From Telmatospirillum sp. (GTDB taxonomy: Bacteria; Pseudomonadota; Alphaproteobacteria; Rhodospirillales; Magnetospirillaceae), in NCBI GenBank assembly GCA_009712185.1, contig WASQ01000127.1, positions 1-45,619 on the forward strand: a stretch of 45,619 nucleotides of DNA. Reading direction: 5' to 3'. A program made the position numbers and the translations under genes. Shown in pieces: positions 20,401-27,989 of the stretch. How positions within the stretch are numbered: position 1 is the first letter of the stretch; every line of letters starts with the position of its first letter. Below the pieces are notes generated by a model. It had not been told where the DNA came from. It ran no database searches and worked only from the letters and a program-made list of their open reading frames with translations.

Positions 20401-20745
20401 ATCGTCAAGAAGAACGCGATCATGATGATCGATTTCGCGCTCGACGCCGAACGGAACCAGGGGCTGTCCCCCCGTGACGCCATCTTCCAGGCCTGCCTGC
20501 TGCGTTTCCGCCCCATCATGATGACGACCATGGTGGCGCTGCTGGGGGCGCTGCCATTGGCGCTGGGTCATGGGGAGGGTGCGGAGATGCGCCAGCCTCT
20601 GGGAATCTCCATTGTCGGCGGGCTGATCGTCAGCCAGTTGCTGACGCTCTACACCACGCCGGTGGTCTATCTTTACCTCGACCGTTTGCGGAAATGGGGC
20701 CTGCGCCGGCGCCGCCGGCGCGCGCGGCCGGGGGCCGCATCATGA
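17470..20745 (+). CDS. mdtC: RND multidrug transporter subunit MdtC with a Ser/Ala/Thr-rich loop insertion
   Basis: 1091 residues, about 60 longer than enterobacterial MdtC. RND hallmarks: N-terminal [14 protein letters not shown]401-D402 in the helix-4 proton relay ([18 protein letters not shown]) and [16 protein letters not shown] in helix 10. The extra length sits at about residues 775-836, between YISKQGG and [10 protein letters not shown], in the second periplasmic domain. It is rich in Ser, Thr, Ala and Asn. The reading frame stays open through it, so it is not a frameshift artefact. ATGA overlaps at both ends show tight coupling with mdtB and the outer-membrane factor gene. Confidence 0.95.
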   Translation: MNPSALFIARPVATTLLTLGVALAGAIAYFLLPVSPLPQIDIPTISVQASMAGASPETMATSVATPLERHLGQIADVTEMTSTSTVGSTRVTLQFGLNRDIDGAARDVQAAINAARADLPVSLKSNPTYRKINPADAPIMIIALTSSTLTQGQLYDSAATVLQQKLSQIEGVGQVNIGGSSLPAVRAEVNPHALFKYGIGLEDLRAALASANANAPKGMIEEGERRYQIYTNDQARKAEQYRNLVVAYRNGAAVRLSDVARVEDSVEDLRNQGLADAKPSVLAVITRQPSANIIDTVERLRAVLPQLKASIPADIDIAVPMDRTTTIRASLRDVERTLLISLALVVLVVFVFLRDVRATLIPSVAVPVSLIGTFGVMYLLGYSLDNLSLMALTIGTGFVVDDAIVVLENATRHVEAGMPRRQAALQGAREVGFTVLSMSLSLVAVFLPILLMGGIVGRLFREFAVTLSVAIMVSLVVSLTTTPMMCSRLLRHRTAEGRSRLFRWSERVFQGLLHEYERTLATALRHRRLTLLVLLATVFLNGYLFTIVPKGFFPQQDTGAMVGGIQADQSISFQLMRQKLVSFVTIIKNDPAVEHVVGFTGGGQTNGGFVYVSLKPLGERDLSVDQVIGRLRGKLAEVPGAALFLQAVQDIRQGGRVANAQYQYTLQADELSDLRTWAPKLAEALSHRPELADVNSDQQDKGLETDLVIDRQTASRLNLTASQIDNTLYDAFGQRQVSTIYNPLNQYHVILEVAPEFWQSPETLNQLYISKQGGSVSGTQATNAVAGTTVLKRTGSSSSAASVASDTARNQATNTLANSGRGSASTGAAVSTAAETMVPLSAVAHFGPGTPPLAVNHQGHFAASTISFNLPPGKSLSDAVAAIEQTMRDIGVPVSVHGSFQGTAKAFQDSIANEPILIVAALLAVYIVLGVLYESYIHPITILSTLPSAGVGAVLALLVCNSEFSIIALIGVILLIGIVKKNAIMMIDFALDAERNQGLSPRDAIFQACLLRFRPIMMTTMVALLGALPLALGHGEGAEMRQPLGISIVGGLIVSQLLTLYTTPVVYLYLDRLRKWGLRRRRRRARPGAAS

Positions 20746-22217
20746 CAAAGGGACCGGGAATGGTTTTCTGGGCAAGGGCGGTCGTCGCGGCCGTCGGCAT
20801 TTCCTCGCTGGCGGCCTGCGCGGTCGGGCCGGACTATCAGCGTCCAGAGGCGGCGGAACCGGCGCATTACAAGGAACGCGCCGCCGATACCGGGATCTGG
20901 AGCCCGGGCCGGCCGGCGGACGGGATCGACCGGGGCGCCTGGTGGGGCGTGTTCGGCGATCCGGTGCTCGATGGTCTGATGGAGCAGGTGACGGTTTCCA
21001 ACCAGAACATCAAGGCGGCGGAGGCCGCCTACCGGCAGGCGATGGCCGCGGCCGACGCCGCCTTCGCGGGCCTGTTCCCGACGCTGTCGGGCGGAGCCTC
21101 CGGCCAGCGGTCCCAGTCGCTGGCGACCTCCCGCCCCGGCGGGGCGACGACTTCGGTGGTCGGAAGCTCGTTCTCGGCATCGCTGTCGGCAAGCTGGGCG
21201 CCCGACATCTGGGGCAAGGTCCGCCGCGCGGTCGAACAGGGCGACGCCGCCGCCGAGGCCAGCGCCGCCGATCTCGCCAACGCCCGGCTGTCCGCGCAAG
21301 GGGCATTGGCCGCCGATTATTTCGCCCTGCGCTATCAGGATGCGCTGAAGCATCTTCTGGAGGCGACGGCCACCGCCTATCGCCGCTCGCTCGACATCAC
21401 CCGCAATCAATATGCCGCGGGAACGGCGGCCCGGTCCGATGTCGCCCAGGCGGAGACGCAACTGGCGTCGACGGAGGCGCAACTGGTGGCGACCGGCGTG
21501 CAGCGCGCAACGCTGGAGCATGCCATCGCGGTGCTGACCGGAAAGGCGCCCGCCGACTTCTCTCTTCCCGATACCGGCGTTCTGGCCGCGGTCCCCGACG
21601 TTCCCGCCGGCGTTCCGTCCGACCTTCTGCAACGCCGCCCCGACATCGCCGCCGCGGAACGGCGCGTGGCCGCCGCCAATGCGGCGATCGGCATCGCCAT
21701 CTCGGCCTATTTCCCCAGCCTGACCCTGACGGGGTCCGACGGCTTTTCCTCCTCCAGTCTGGGCAGCCTGATCCAGACATCGAACAATGTCTGGTCCTTC
21801 GGACCGCAACTTGCCGTCACGCTGTTCGATGCCGGGGCGCGGTCCGCCCAGGTCGAGGAGGCCCGGGCCGCCTATGACCAGTCGGTGGCCACCTACCGGC
21901 AGACCGTTCTCGCCGCCCTTCAGGCGGTGGAGGATCAGATGGCGGCCCTGAAAACCCTCTCCGCCCAGGCCGATGTGCAGGGACGCGCGGTGGCTTCGGC
22001 GAAAGAGGCGGAGAGGCTGATCACCAATCAGTATCTGGCCGGAACGGTCGCCTATACCAGCGTGGTGACGGCCCAGACGGCGTCGCTGACCAACCAGCAG
22101 ACGGCACTGTCGATCGCGCAGAGCCGTCTCGCCGCGACCGTCAGTCTGATCCAGGCGTTGGGGGGCGGCTGGCAGGTGCCGGAGGCATCGGCGTCCGTCG
22201 CTCCGCCCCAAGGTTGA
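20742..22217 (+). CDS. Outer-membrane efflux lipoprotein (OprM/NodT family)
   Basis: 491 residues. A lipoprotein signal with lipobox LAAC (C26) is followed by VGPDYQRPE, the usual start of NodT-type outer-membrane factors. Two repeated efflux-protein halves follow (about 60-260 and 270-475), with [24 protein letters not shown] as the diagnostic segment between them. It forms the trimeric exit channel for the MdtABC pump. The ATG overlaps the mdtC stop (ATGA); the open frame further upstream lies inside mdtC and is rejected as a start. Confidence 0.93.
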   Translation: MTKGPGMVFWARAVVAAVGISSLAACAVGPDYQRPEAAEPAHYKERAADTGIWSPGRPADGIDRGAWWGVFGDPVLDGLMEQVTVSNQNIKAAEAAYRQAMAAADAAFAGLFPTLSGGASGQRSQSLATSRPGGATTSVVGSSFSASLSASWAPDIWGKVRRAVEQGDAAAEASAADLANARLSAQGALAADYFALRYQDALKHLLEATATAYRRSLDITRNQYAAGTAARSDVAQAETQLASTEAQLVATGVQRATLEHAIAVLTGKAPADFSLPDTGVLAAVPDVPAGVPSDLLQRRPDIAAAERRVAAANAAIGIAISAYFPSLTLTGSDGFSSSSLGSLIQTSNNVWSFGPQLAVTLFDAGARSAQVEEARAAYDQSVATYRQTVLAALQAVEDQMAALKTLSAQADVQGRAVASAKEAERLITNQYLAGTVAYTSVVTAQTASLTNQQTALSIAQSRLAATVSLIQALGGGWQVPEASASVAPPQG

Positions 22218-22317
22218 TCCGGATCCACCAATCGCTTTACTCTGACTCGAGAGCTTCGCGGTCCGGCCCTGACGGCCCGCCCCGAATCCGGCGCTCTGGC
22301 AGTTTTTAGGAGGAATG

Positions 22318-23100
22318 ATGGCCCTGCAACCTGGAACGCTTGACCGTCTCGAGGCGGAAATCGAGTCCGAGTTCATTGATGAGACGCGTGACGTTCTGGC
22401 CGGCCTTGAGGTGATGCTCGGCAATTTCGAGTCCGGGCTGGTCGACGGCACCAAGGCGCTGGGAACGCTCGTCCGTTCCTTCCGGTCCCTGGAGGCGCGC
22501 AGCCAGAGCCTCGACAAGGCACAGATGGGCGTGGTGGCGCATCGCGCCGGCGAATATCTGTCGGATCTCGACACCCTGTCCCGCGACCGGGTTCCCGATA
22601 TCCAGGTGTTCATCGACGTCCTGCGCAAGCTGCTCGATCGCGGCTCCAGCAGCGAGCATCCGAGCGAACTGGTCCGCCAGTTGCCGTCCCGCCGGTTTGG
22701 CGATTTCGATGTCGCCGAAGCGGTCAAGTCGCTCAATATCGAGATGATGCTGGTCATTCCCGACCGGGCGACCAGCCATTACGTGACCCGCGAACTGGCC
22801 GCCTGCGGCTATCGGGTGTCCAACTCCGGACAGTTCTTCCGCGCGCTGGAACTCGCCGTCAGGACCAAACCCGACATGATCATCACCGCGGCCGTCCTGG
22901 ACGAGGCCTCCGGCATCGATCTGATCCGCGCTCTGGCCGCCATCTCCGCGACCTCTCACACGCCGGTGGCGCTTCTGACCAGCTATGCGGCGGGCCACCC
23001 GTCCCTGGCCGACCTGCCGGAGCATGCCGCGGTGATCCGCAAGGGGACCAGCTTCGGCGAGGATCTGGCCACCGCGCTGGCCCGTTTCAAGATTACCTGA
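22318..23100 (+). CDS. Degenerate Hpt-like plus pseudo-receiver protein
   Basis: 260 residues. Residues about 10-108 are a helical bundle resembling an Hpt/CheA P1 domain (ESEFIDETRDVLAGLE, then LVRSFRSLEA, then VVAHRAGEYLSDLD). The phospho-accepting His position is R56 and the usual Lys-Gly is Glu-Ala. Residues about 140-258 have the spacing of a response-regulator receiver (MMLVIPDR, KPDMIITA, PVALLTSY, VIRKGTSF). The phospho-acceptor Asp is A191 and the acid pair is Pro-Asp; the switch Thr (T221) and Lys (K242) remain. So it is probably a phosphorylation-independent signalling scaffold. AGGAGG lies 4 nt before the ATG at 22318; the ATG at 22315 is too close. Confidence 0.72.
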   Translation: MALQPGTLDRLEAEIESEFIDETRDVLAGLEVMLGNFESGLVDGTKALGTLVRSFRSLEARSQSLDKAQMGVVAHRAGEYLSDLDTLSRDRVPDIQVFIDVLRKLLDRGSSSEHPSELVRQLPSRRFGDFDVAEAVKSLNIEMMLVIPDRATSHYVTRELAACGYRVSNSGQFFRALELAVRTKPDMIITAAVLDEASGIDLIRALAAISATSHTPVALLTSYAAGHPSLADLPEHAAVIRKGTSFGEDLATALARFKIT

Positions 23101-23117
23101 TGCGCGGCTGAAATGCC

Positions 23118-23155
23118 CCAGACCCGGGTGCTTCCCGGGTGCTTCCCGGGTCTGG
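23118..23155 (+). terminator. Hairpin with embedded 11-bp direct repeats after the pseudo-receiver gene
   Basis: CCAGACCCGGG (23118-23128) pairs with CCCGGGTCTGG (23145-23155). The loop is built of CCCGGGTGCTT repeats, so alternative pairings exist. It starts 17 bp after the stop. No T-tract, so terminator function is tentative. Confidence 0.45.
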
Positions 23156-23206
23156 CCGCGCTGTCCGGTCTCCGCCTCTTTACGGCGGAGGCCGGGACAT
23201 GCGTTA

Positions 23207-23509
23207 ATGGGGGCCCGCAGACACTTCTTCCGGCTGGTCCCGATGTCGCCCCGTCTTCTGATTCCCCTTCTTCTGGCTGCCGTCCTGTCGCTGTCGGGAT
23301 GTATCGTCGGCGACGGCATCGCCCATGCGGTGAAGCTCGCCAAGGATGGGCTCGGTGGAGGCAAATCCCCGGCCGCCGCGGCGGAATCCGCCCCCGCGCC
23401 GGCCCCGGCCCCGGTCGTCCGGGACGAGGCGCCACCGCCCCCTCCCGCCGCGGCTCCGGCCCGCAGTTCCGTTGATGTCGAGTCCCTGCCGCCTCCTCCC
23501 GGACACTGA
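23207..23509 (+). CDS. Small Pro/Ala-rich lipoprotein
   Basis: 100 residues from the first ATG, or 88 from the ATG at 23243; neither has a good ribosome-binding site. A hydrophobic signal ends in lipobox LSGC (C32 in the longer form), so the mature protein is lipid-anchored. After a short GDGIAHAVKLAKDGLGG segment the rest is a low-complexity Ala/Pro tail (about 53-100) likely to be unstructured in the periplasm. No family is recognised. Confidence 0.55.
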   Translation: MGARRHFFRLVPMSPRLLIPLLLAAVLSLSGCIVGDGIAHAVKLAKDGLGGGKSPAAAAESAPAPAPAPVVRDEAPPPPPAAAPARSSVDVESLPPPPGH

Positions 23510-23530
23510 GCGGGAAAAAGACGAGCGTCT

Positions 23531-23664
23531 GGTGGGATTTACACCCACCCCTATTTCCGTGCTGGTTATGTAATCGTTTCCTTACACCCGTGACCGCACA
23601 AGAGCCGGTCCCAACCGGGGTCTCGCGGAATCCCGCGAGTGGCATGCCATTTGCTATGTAATCG
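23531..23664 (+). promoter_or_regulatory. Repeat-containing, structured region upstream of the PEP-CTERM gene
   Basis: TTACACCC occurs at 23539 and 23582, and TATGTAATCG at 23567 and 23655, so the two motifs alternate. Between them lie small hairpins: GGTGGG/CCCACC (23531-23549), CCGGT/ACCGG (23605-23618) and CTCGCG/CGCGAG (23622-23639). The pattern suggests paired regulator sites in the promoter or leader of the downstream gene. No known riboswitch is recognised. Confidence 0.35.
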
Positions 23665-23717
23665 GGTGCGTGCAAAGAGAAACCGGATGACCGGTTCCAT
23701 AGCCTGAGGGAAAGTTG

Positions 23718-24644
23718 ATGCGGAAAATTCTGGCCCTGCTGTCCGGCGTGCTGTTCGCAGTGTCCGCCTCCGGAGCCCGTGCCGCCAGCCTCGACGCGGC
23801 GACGATTCTCAAGGATTTCAACGCGGTCGTCTTCACCAGCGGCTCGACCGGGTCGGATATCGAGGGGGCTGCCGTTTTCGGGGGCAACTTCAGCGGCGCC
23901 ACCGTCTACAACAATCCCCGGACCACGGCATTGCCGTCGGGTTTCAGTGCGTTGACCGTTTACGGCAATCTGACGGGCAATACGCTCAATATGAACAATG
24001 GCGCCAGTCTTTATGTCGGCGGCAAGGTTCAGACCGGCGTCAATTTCAATTCAGGGGCGGGCGGAAAGAAGGGCGGGTTCTCCGGCCCGCCCGGCGTCTC
24101 CATCAGCAGCTTCGAGAAGCCGCTGATCGCCCTTTCGAACCAGCTTTCGACCCTGGCCGCCAACAGCTGGCTGCCGCCGGCCGGCAACAACGAGGTCATC
24201 AATCCGTCCGATGTGAAGGGCGGCGTTGCCGTATTCGACATCAGCGCGCAGGACCTGAAAAACATTGGCCACTACGGGATCACCATCAACACCAACGGCG
24301 CGTCCTCGGTGATCTTCAATGTTTCAGGCGACACCATCACCTATGCGGCCAATGACAACCAGGCCTTTGGTGCCAATAAGATCCTCTGGAATTTCTATGA
24401 GGCGAAAACCGTGACGCTGGATAGCGGCATCGTGGGCACGGTGTTGGCGCCCAATGCCACGGTGACCAGCCAGAACTGGATCAACGGAAGCCTGATCGCC
24501 AATGCCTGGAAGGGGATCGGCGAGCTTCACTCCTACGGGTTTGATGGCGGCCTGCCCTCTCCGGTGCCGGAACCGGCGTCAACCGGCCTGCTGCTGGCCG
24601 GTCTGGCGGGTTTGGGCCTGCTGCGTCACCGGCGTCGTCCTTAA
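23718..24644 (+). CDS. Choice-of-anchor A family protein with PEP-CTERM sorting signal
   Basis: 308 residues. Signal peptide (cleavage near ASGARA|AS). A choice-of-anchor-A-type beta-rich domain (about 28-270) has FNAVVFTSGSTGSDIEGAA, LTVYGNLTGNTLNMNNGA and GIVGTVLAPNATV. The C-terminal 26 residues are a textbook PEP-CTERM signal: VPEP, a hydrophobic helix and RHRRRP. Such proteins are processed by an exosortase and released to the surface or exopolysaccharide matrix; no exosortase gene is in the window. GAGGGA precedes the ATG at 23718; the TTG 3 bp before is less likely. Confidence 0.88.
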   Translation: MRKILALLSGVLFAVSASGARAASLDAATILKDFNAVVFTSGSTGSDIEGAAVFGGNFSGATVYNNPRTTALPSGFSALTVYGNLTGNTLNMNNGASLYVGGKVQTGVNFNSGAGGKKGGFSGPPGVSISSFEKPLIALSNQLSTLAANSWLPPAGNNEVINPSDVKGGVAVFDISAQDLKNIGHYGITINTNGASSVIFNVSGDTITYAANDNQAFGANKILWNFYEAKTVTLDSGIVGTVLAPNATVTSQNWINGSLIANAWKGIGELHSYGFDGGLPSPVPEPASTGLLLAGLAGLGLLRHRRRP

Positions 24645-24656
24645 GCACGCCCCGCG

Positions 24657-24824
24657 CTGACCGGAACCGGTCAGCGCGCTCTCAGTCGGCGTTCTGGGCT
24701 GACCGGACCCGGTCAGCGCTCTCTCAGTCGTCGTGCTGGGCTGACCGGAACCGGTCAGCGCTCTCTCAGTCGTCGTTCTGGGCTGACCGGAACCGGTCAG
24801 CGCTCTCTCAGTCGTCGTTCTGAA
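24657..24824. repeat. Four tandem 42-bp repeats, each with a palindrome
   Basis: Units start at 24657, 24699, 24741 and 24783; units 3 and 4 differ only at the last two bases. Each contains CTGACCGG-NN-CCGGTCAG (arms extend to 12 bp in unit 1) and then a CTCTCAGTCGTCGTTCTG-type stretch. On the minus strand that stretch is the last codons and stop of the XRE gene ending at 24808, so the unit equals gene end plus downstream hairpin. The array lies between two convergent genes and may act as a terminator cluster. Confidence 0.9.
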
Positions 24825-25209
24825 CCCGGACCAGGGTGTCCGCCAGGGCTGCGGCGATCCTTAACGTCGGCAGCGACATGGCCGCTGCCGCGGCACCAAT
24901 CCTTTCCCTGAGACGATCCCCTTCATCCGGACCCGGCGCCTTCAGACCGGGGGCGCCGATGATCGACGGTTGCGGCGGCGCCTCGGAGAATCCGCGCGCC
25001 TCCGTCCGCGGCGACACGCCGAACAGATCATCCGGTGACAGGGACAGAATGCGGCAGATGTCGAGAAGGGTGCGGTAGTCGGGCTCCCGCTTGTCGGCGA
25101 CGTAATTGGCATAGCGCGCCTGACTGAGGCCAAGGCGGCGGGCCACCTCGCTATCGGTCAGTCCCAGTTCCCGCGCCCGCTGACGCAATCTGTCGCCAAG
25201 CCCCTGCAT
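24808..25209 (-). CDS. XRE-family helix-turn-helix regulator
   Basis: 133 residues. The N-terminal HTH_3 domain (about 4-62) has LGLTDSEVARRLGLSQARYANYVADKR, then CRILSLSPDDLFGV. A Pro/Gly linker and a helical C-terminus (about 97-133) follow, ending VQNDD. It should bind DNA as a dimer; its target is unknown. The frame is open to TTG/GTG codons at 25248/25245, but only the ATG at 25209 gives a normal start, and no strong ribosome-binding site helps decide. Its final five codons and stop form part of the first unit (minus-strand order) of the 42-bp array. Confidence 0.8.
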   Translation of the reverse strand: MQGLGDRLRQRARELGLTDSEVARRLGLSQARYANYVADKREPDYRTLLDICRILSLSPDDLFGVSPRTEARGFSEAPPQPSIIGAPGLKAPGPDEGDRLRERIGAAAAAMSLPTLRIAAALADTLVRVQNDD

Positions 25210-25384
25210 CCTGGCGTTTTCGCCCGGGAAAAGAACGGGCGCCACCAACTATTCGTTATTAATTTTCACGACAATACGTCATAAGATCGTTCGTGGCGCC
25301 CCGGTCTTCCAACGGAAGAGGGTGGGGGCGCCGGCGGGAACATCTTTCCGGCCGGGTTGGCGTCGCGAAGAGGGAGGGCTGCGG

Positions 25385-25591
25385 GTGTTCGATGTCCTTG
25401 CCACGATTATCGGCAACCTCGATGACGAGGCGACGGCCATGGCTTTCGCCCGCGATCTGGAAGAATATCTCGTCCGGGCCCACCGTCTGGGCCTGATCGT
25501 CGAAATCCGGAACGATCGTCTGGCCCGGACCATTCACAAACGGATCGCGATTCCCGGGACGGACCGGTCCGACGGGGGTGGGGCCGCGTAA
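25385..25591 (+). CDS. Small unknown protein next to the XRE regulator
   Basis: 68 residues from a GTG with GGGAGGG 6 nt upstream; a longer frame from 25322 lacks such a site. The protein is acidic then basic (FDVLATIIGNLDDEATAMAF .. YLVRAHRLGLIVEIRND) and mostly helical in appearance. It is divergent from the XRE gene, whose start is 175 bp away, so the regulator could control it. No family is recognised. Confidence 0.5.
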   Translation: MFDVLATIIGNLDDEATAMAFARDLEEYLVRAHRLGLIVEIRNDRLARTIHKRIAIPGTDRSDGGGAA

Positions 25592-25761
25592 TCCCCGCCG
25601 GCCCGTTTTTGCGCCGGTCCCGTCCATTGCCTGCTGCGCCGGTCCCGGTCGCGGCGGGCGGTGGCTGCGGGGATCCCCCCCGGGGCGGCCCATGAGGACT
25701 GTTCCGATCGTGACGATCAGTGCAGGGTGGTATCGGTCATCGACCCGTCAAAGGTGCGCCC

Positions 25762-26244
25762 ATGTCCAAGGATGATGTGTCCGGTCCCGTCGACGCCGCC
25801 TCCACTCCGGCGCGAGGCCCGTTGATGGTATTTCCCGAGCCGTTGGCGTCTCTGATGTCGGGACGGGAACGCAGGGCGTTGGGTGATGTCTTCGGGCTGA
25901 CCCGGTTCGGCGTCAATCTGACACGCCTTGCACCGGGAAGCATCTCGGCAGCACGGCATTTCCACTCGTTGCAGGACGAGTTTCTGTATGTTCTGGAGGG
26001 GACGCCCTCGCTCGTCACGAATGGCGGCGAAGTGCTCCTCGGTCCGGGAATGTGCGTCGGATTCAAGGCCGGAACCGGCGATGCCCACCACCTGGTCAAC
26101 AGAAGTGGTGTTGACGTCCTGTATCTGGAGATCGGCGATCGGACGTCAGACGATTCGGTCACCTACCCTGATGACGATATCGCTTTGGTCGCCGGGGCGG
26201 AGGGGCGATGGTCCATCACTCATAAGGATGGTTCTTCCTATTGA
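25762..26244 (+). CDS. Single-domain cupin protein
   Basis: 160 residues. The cupin barrel spans about 50-130. Motif 1 is GSISAARHFHSLQDEFLYVLEG (metal-ligand type H, H, E) and motif 2 is GMCVGFKAGTGDAHHLVNRS. This sort of protein binds a metal and often a small sugar or acid; the substrate is unknown. The ATG at 25762 is chosen because an AAAGGTG element precedes it; an upstream GTG/ATG extension is less likely. It precedes the iron locus by about 90 bp but shares no obvious site with it. Confidence 0.82.
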   Translation: MSKDDVSGPVDAASTPARGPLMVFPEPLASLMSGRERRALGDVFGLTRFGVNLTRLAPGSISAARHFHSLQDEFLYVLEGTPSLVTNGGEVLLGPGMCVGFKAGTGDAHHLVNRSGVDVLYLEIGDRTSDDSVTYPDDDIALVAGAEGRWSITHKDGSSY

Positions 26245-26337
26245 CGAGTGTTTCCTGGCCGGTTTGGGGGTGCTCCCGGAGATCGCCTCCCGGGCACCCG
26301 GTCGCGGCGGGAACCGTCGGCACTCGGGATCCTTTTC

Positions 26338-26356
26338 ATTGATAATCATTATCAAT
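26338..26356. promoter_or_regulatory. Fur box upstream of the FecI-type sigma gene
   Basis: ATTGATAATCATTATCAAT is a perfect 9-bp-arm palindrome around one C and closely matches the classical Fur consensus (GATAATGATAATCATTATC). It begins 87 bp before the sigma GTG. A weak promoter TTGATA (26339) / TAAGGT (26362) overlaps it. Iron-replete Fur would therefore block the start of the whole uptake locus. Confidence 0.85.
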
Positions 26357-26424
26357 AACAGTAAGGTCTAAGTCCCTACAAAATCCAGGAGCGCCCCAAA
26401 AGGCTCGGAGCCGGGGCAGGGACC

Positions 26425-26934
26425 GTGACGCAGGACAAGACAAAACTCGCCATCTATCTCGATCACCGTGCCGCCCTGGTCGAGTATGCCACCCCCATCG
26501 TCGGCTGCCGGGCAAGGGCCGAGGATGTCGTGCAGGAGAGCTATCTGCGGTTCACCGGCCGGTCCGGCGACGTCGACGCTCCGCGTCAGCCGGTGGCCTA
26601 TCTCTACCGGGTGGTGCGCAATCTGGCGGTCGACTGTTTGCGCCATCTGTCGCGGGAGGGCGAGCCGGTTGCCGACGAGGTCTGGGATCAGATGCCGGCA
26701 CCGGTGGCGACGCCGGAATCGGAAGCCCTTTACCGCGATGAACTGCGGGTGCTGGCCGGTGCGCTGGAGGAACTGCCCGACCGTACGCGCACCGTCTTCG
26801 AAATGCACCGTCTGGGCGGGCTGACCCAGCAGCAGATCGCCCGTCAGCTCGGCATTTCCGTGGGGCTCGTCAACCATCTGGTCGATGATGCCCTGACCCA
26901 TTGCGCCGAACGCATGGGCCGGCGGTCCCGTTGA
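26425..26934 (+). CDS. FecI-type ECF sigma factor
   Basis: 169 residues, normal for an iron-regulated ECF sigma factor. Region 2 (about 8-75) has ARAEDVVQESYLRF and AYLYRVVRNLAVDCLR. Region 4 (about 105-165) has LEELPDRTRTVFEMHRLGGLTQQQIARQLGISVGLVNHL. It would direct RNA polymerase to the receptor promoter when FecR is relieved. It begins at GTG after GCAGGG. The anti-sigma gene follows 1 bp after its stop, so the pair is translationally coupled. Confidence 0.92.
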   Translation: MTQDKTKLAIYLDHRAALVEYATPIVGCRARAEDVVQESYLRFTGRSGDVDAPRQPVAYLYRVVRNLAVDCLRHLSREGEPVADEVWDQMPAPVATPESEALYRDELRVLAGALEELPDRTRTVFEMHRLGGLTQQQIARQLGISVGLVNHLVDDALTHCAERMGRRSR

Positions 26935-26935
26935 G

Positions 26936-27901
26936 ATGACCCTGCCCAAGGACATTGATCTCAGATCCGATCCCGTCTGGCGGCAGGCGCTGGACTGGCG
27001 GCGGCGTTTGTCGGAGATGCCCGGCCAGTCTCTATTGCGGGACGATTTCGAGCGCTGGCTGGCGGCTCATCCGGCGAACCGCGCCGCCTACGCCGAACTG
27101 ACCCGCATCTGGCATCTGTCCGGGGGGCTGACCCCGGCCGGTTCCTCCCCATCGCCGATCCCTGCCGGCGGGGCCGGCCGGCGTCCGCGAAAAGGCCCCG
27201 GCCGTCTGGTCGCGCCGGCGGCGGTCGCGGCCTGTCTGCTGCTGGCGGCGCTGTCCGGTTCCGGTCTGGCGCCTGGGGCCGACTACCGCACCCCGACCGC
27301 CCGGCCGGAGACCGTTTCCCTGGCCGACGGCAGCACCGTTCATCTCGACGCGGCCAGCGCCATCGACGTCGACCTCGACGGGCCGGGGCGGACCGTGGCC
27401 CTGCGGAACGGACAGGCGTTTTTCGAGGTCGCCCCTGATCCGTCCCGGCCCTTCCGCGTCTCGGCGGGGCCGGTATCCGTTACTGTGGTCGGAACCGCCT
27501 TCGACCTGCGCCGCGACGACTCCGACGTGATGGTGGCTGTGCGATCCGGGTCCGTCCTGGTGGCCGCCGATGGCCGGGAAGCGCGTCTGGGACCGGGCGA
27601 TCAGGTCACGATCGACGACCGGACGGGCCAATGGGCGCGCCGGTCGGTGGATCCCGCCCTCGTCGCCGTCTGGCGCGACGGGCGGCTGGCCGTCGACGGA
27701 GTCCCCGTGGCCGAGGTGGTGGAGGAGGTCAGACGCTATTTTCCCGGGATCATCGTCTTGCGGGACGATGATCTGGCGGAACGCCGGGTGACGGGGGTCT
27801 ACGATCTTGCCGACCCGGTGGCGGCCCTGCGCGCCGTGCTCCATCCCCATGGCGGCAGGGTCCAGGGATGGCCCTGGCTGCTGATTCTGAGCCGACCCTA
27901 G
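26936..27901 (+). CDS. FecR-family anti-sigma/transmembrane regulator
   Basis: 321 residues. A cytoplasmic N-terminal DUF4880-type region (DPVWRQALDWRRRL .. FERWLAAHPANRAAYAELTRIW, about 10-62) binds sigma. One membrane helix lies at about 88-108. The periplasmic FecR domain (about 122-225) has ETVSLADGSTVHLDAAS and FRVSAGPVSVTVVGTAFDLR. The C-terminal RVTGVYDLADPVAALRAVL segment is STN-like and contacts the receptor's signalling domain. It relays occupancy of the outer-membrane receptor to the sigma factor. Confidence 0.92.
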   Translation: MTLPKDIDLRSDPVWRQALDWRRRLSEMPGQSLLRDDFERWLAAHPANRAAYAELTRIWHLSGGLTPAGSSPSPIPAGGAGRRPRKGPGRLVAPAAVAACLLLAALSGSGLAPGADYRTPTARPETVSLADGSTVHLDAASAIDVDLDGPGRTVALRNGQAFFEVAPDPSRPFRVSAGPVSVTVVGTAFDLRRDDSDVMVAVRSGSVLVAADGREARLGPGDQVTIDDRTGQWARRSVDPALVAVWRDGRLAVDGVPVAEVVEEVRRYFPGIIVLRDDDLAERRVTGVYDLADPVAALRAVLHPHGGRVQGWPWLLILSRP

Positions 27902-27917
27902 AAAAAATATGAAAATT

Positions 27918-27947
27918 TTAACAGGCCATCCGTCTTTTCCTTATGAC
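27918..27947 (+). promoter_or_regulatory. Possible promoter of the receptor gene
   Basis: TTAACA (27918-27923), 18-nt spacer, TATGAC (27942-27947); the predicted start point falls at the edge of the Fur-like box. Whether this is a housekeeping or a FecI-dependent promoter cannot be told by eye. Confidence 0.35.
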
Positions 27948-27950
27948 GCT

Positions 27951-27970
27951 AATGCGAGTCATTCGCAATT
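27951..27970. promoter_or_regulatory. Fur-like box between fecR and the receptor gene
   Basis: AATGCGAGTCATTCGCAATT has TGCGA/TCGCA arms and matches the AATGCGAATCATTCGCATT form of Fur box with a few changes. It ends 20 bp before the chosen receptor start. It implies a second, iron-controlled start inside the locus. Confidence 0.6.
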
Positions 27971-27989
27971 ATGGGTTGACGGAGAGAGA

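Noticed and set aside
14342..20571. Long minus-strand open frames (about 800 and 1065 codons) opposite mdtB and mdtC
   Set aside because: They mirror genuine RND genes; composition is dominated by His, Gln, Arg, Asp and Gly, with no domains. An artefact of high-GC codon use.
24657..24824. Possible CRISPR array
   Set aside because: The units are contiguous 42-bp tandem copies with no spacers, and no cas genes are nearby.
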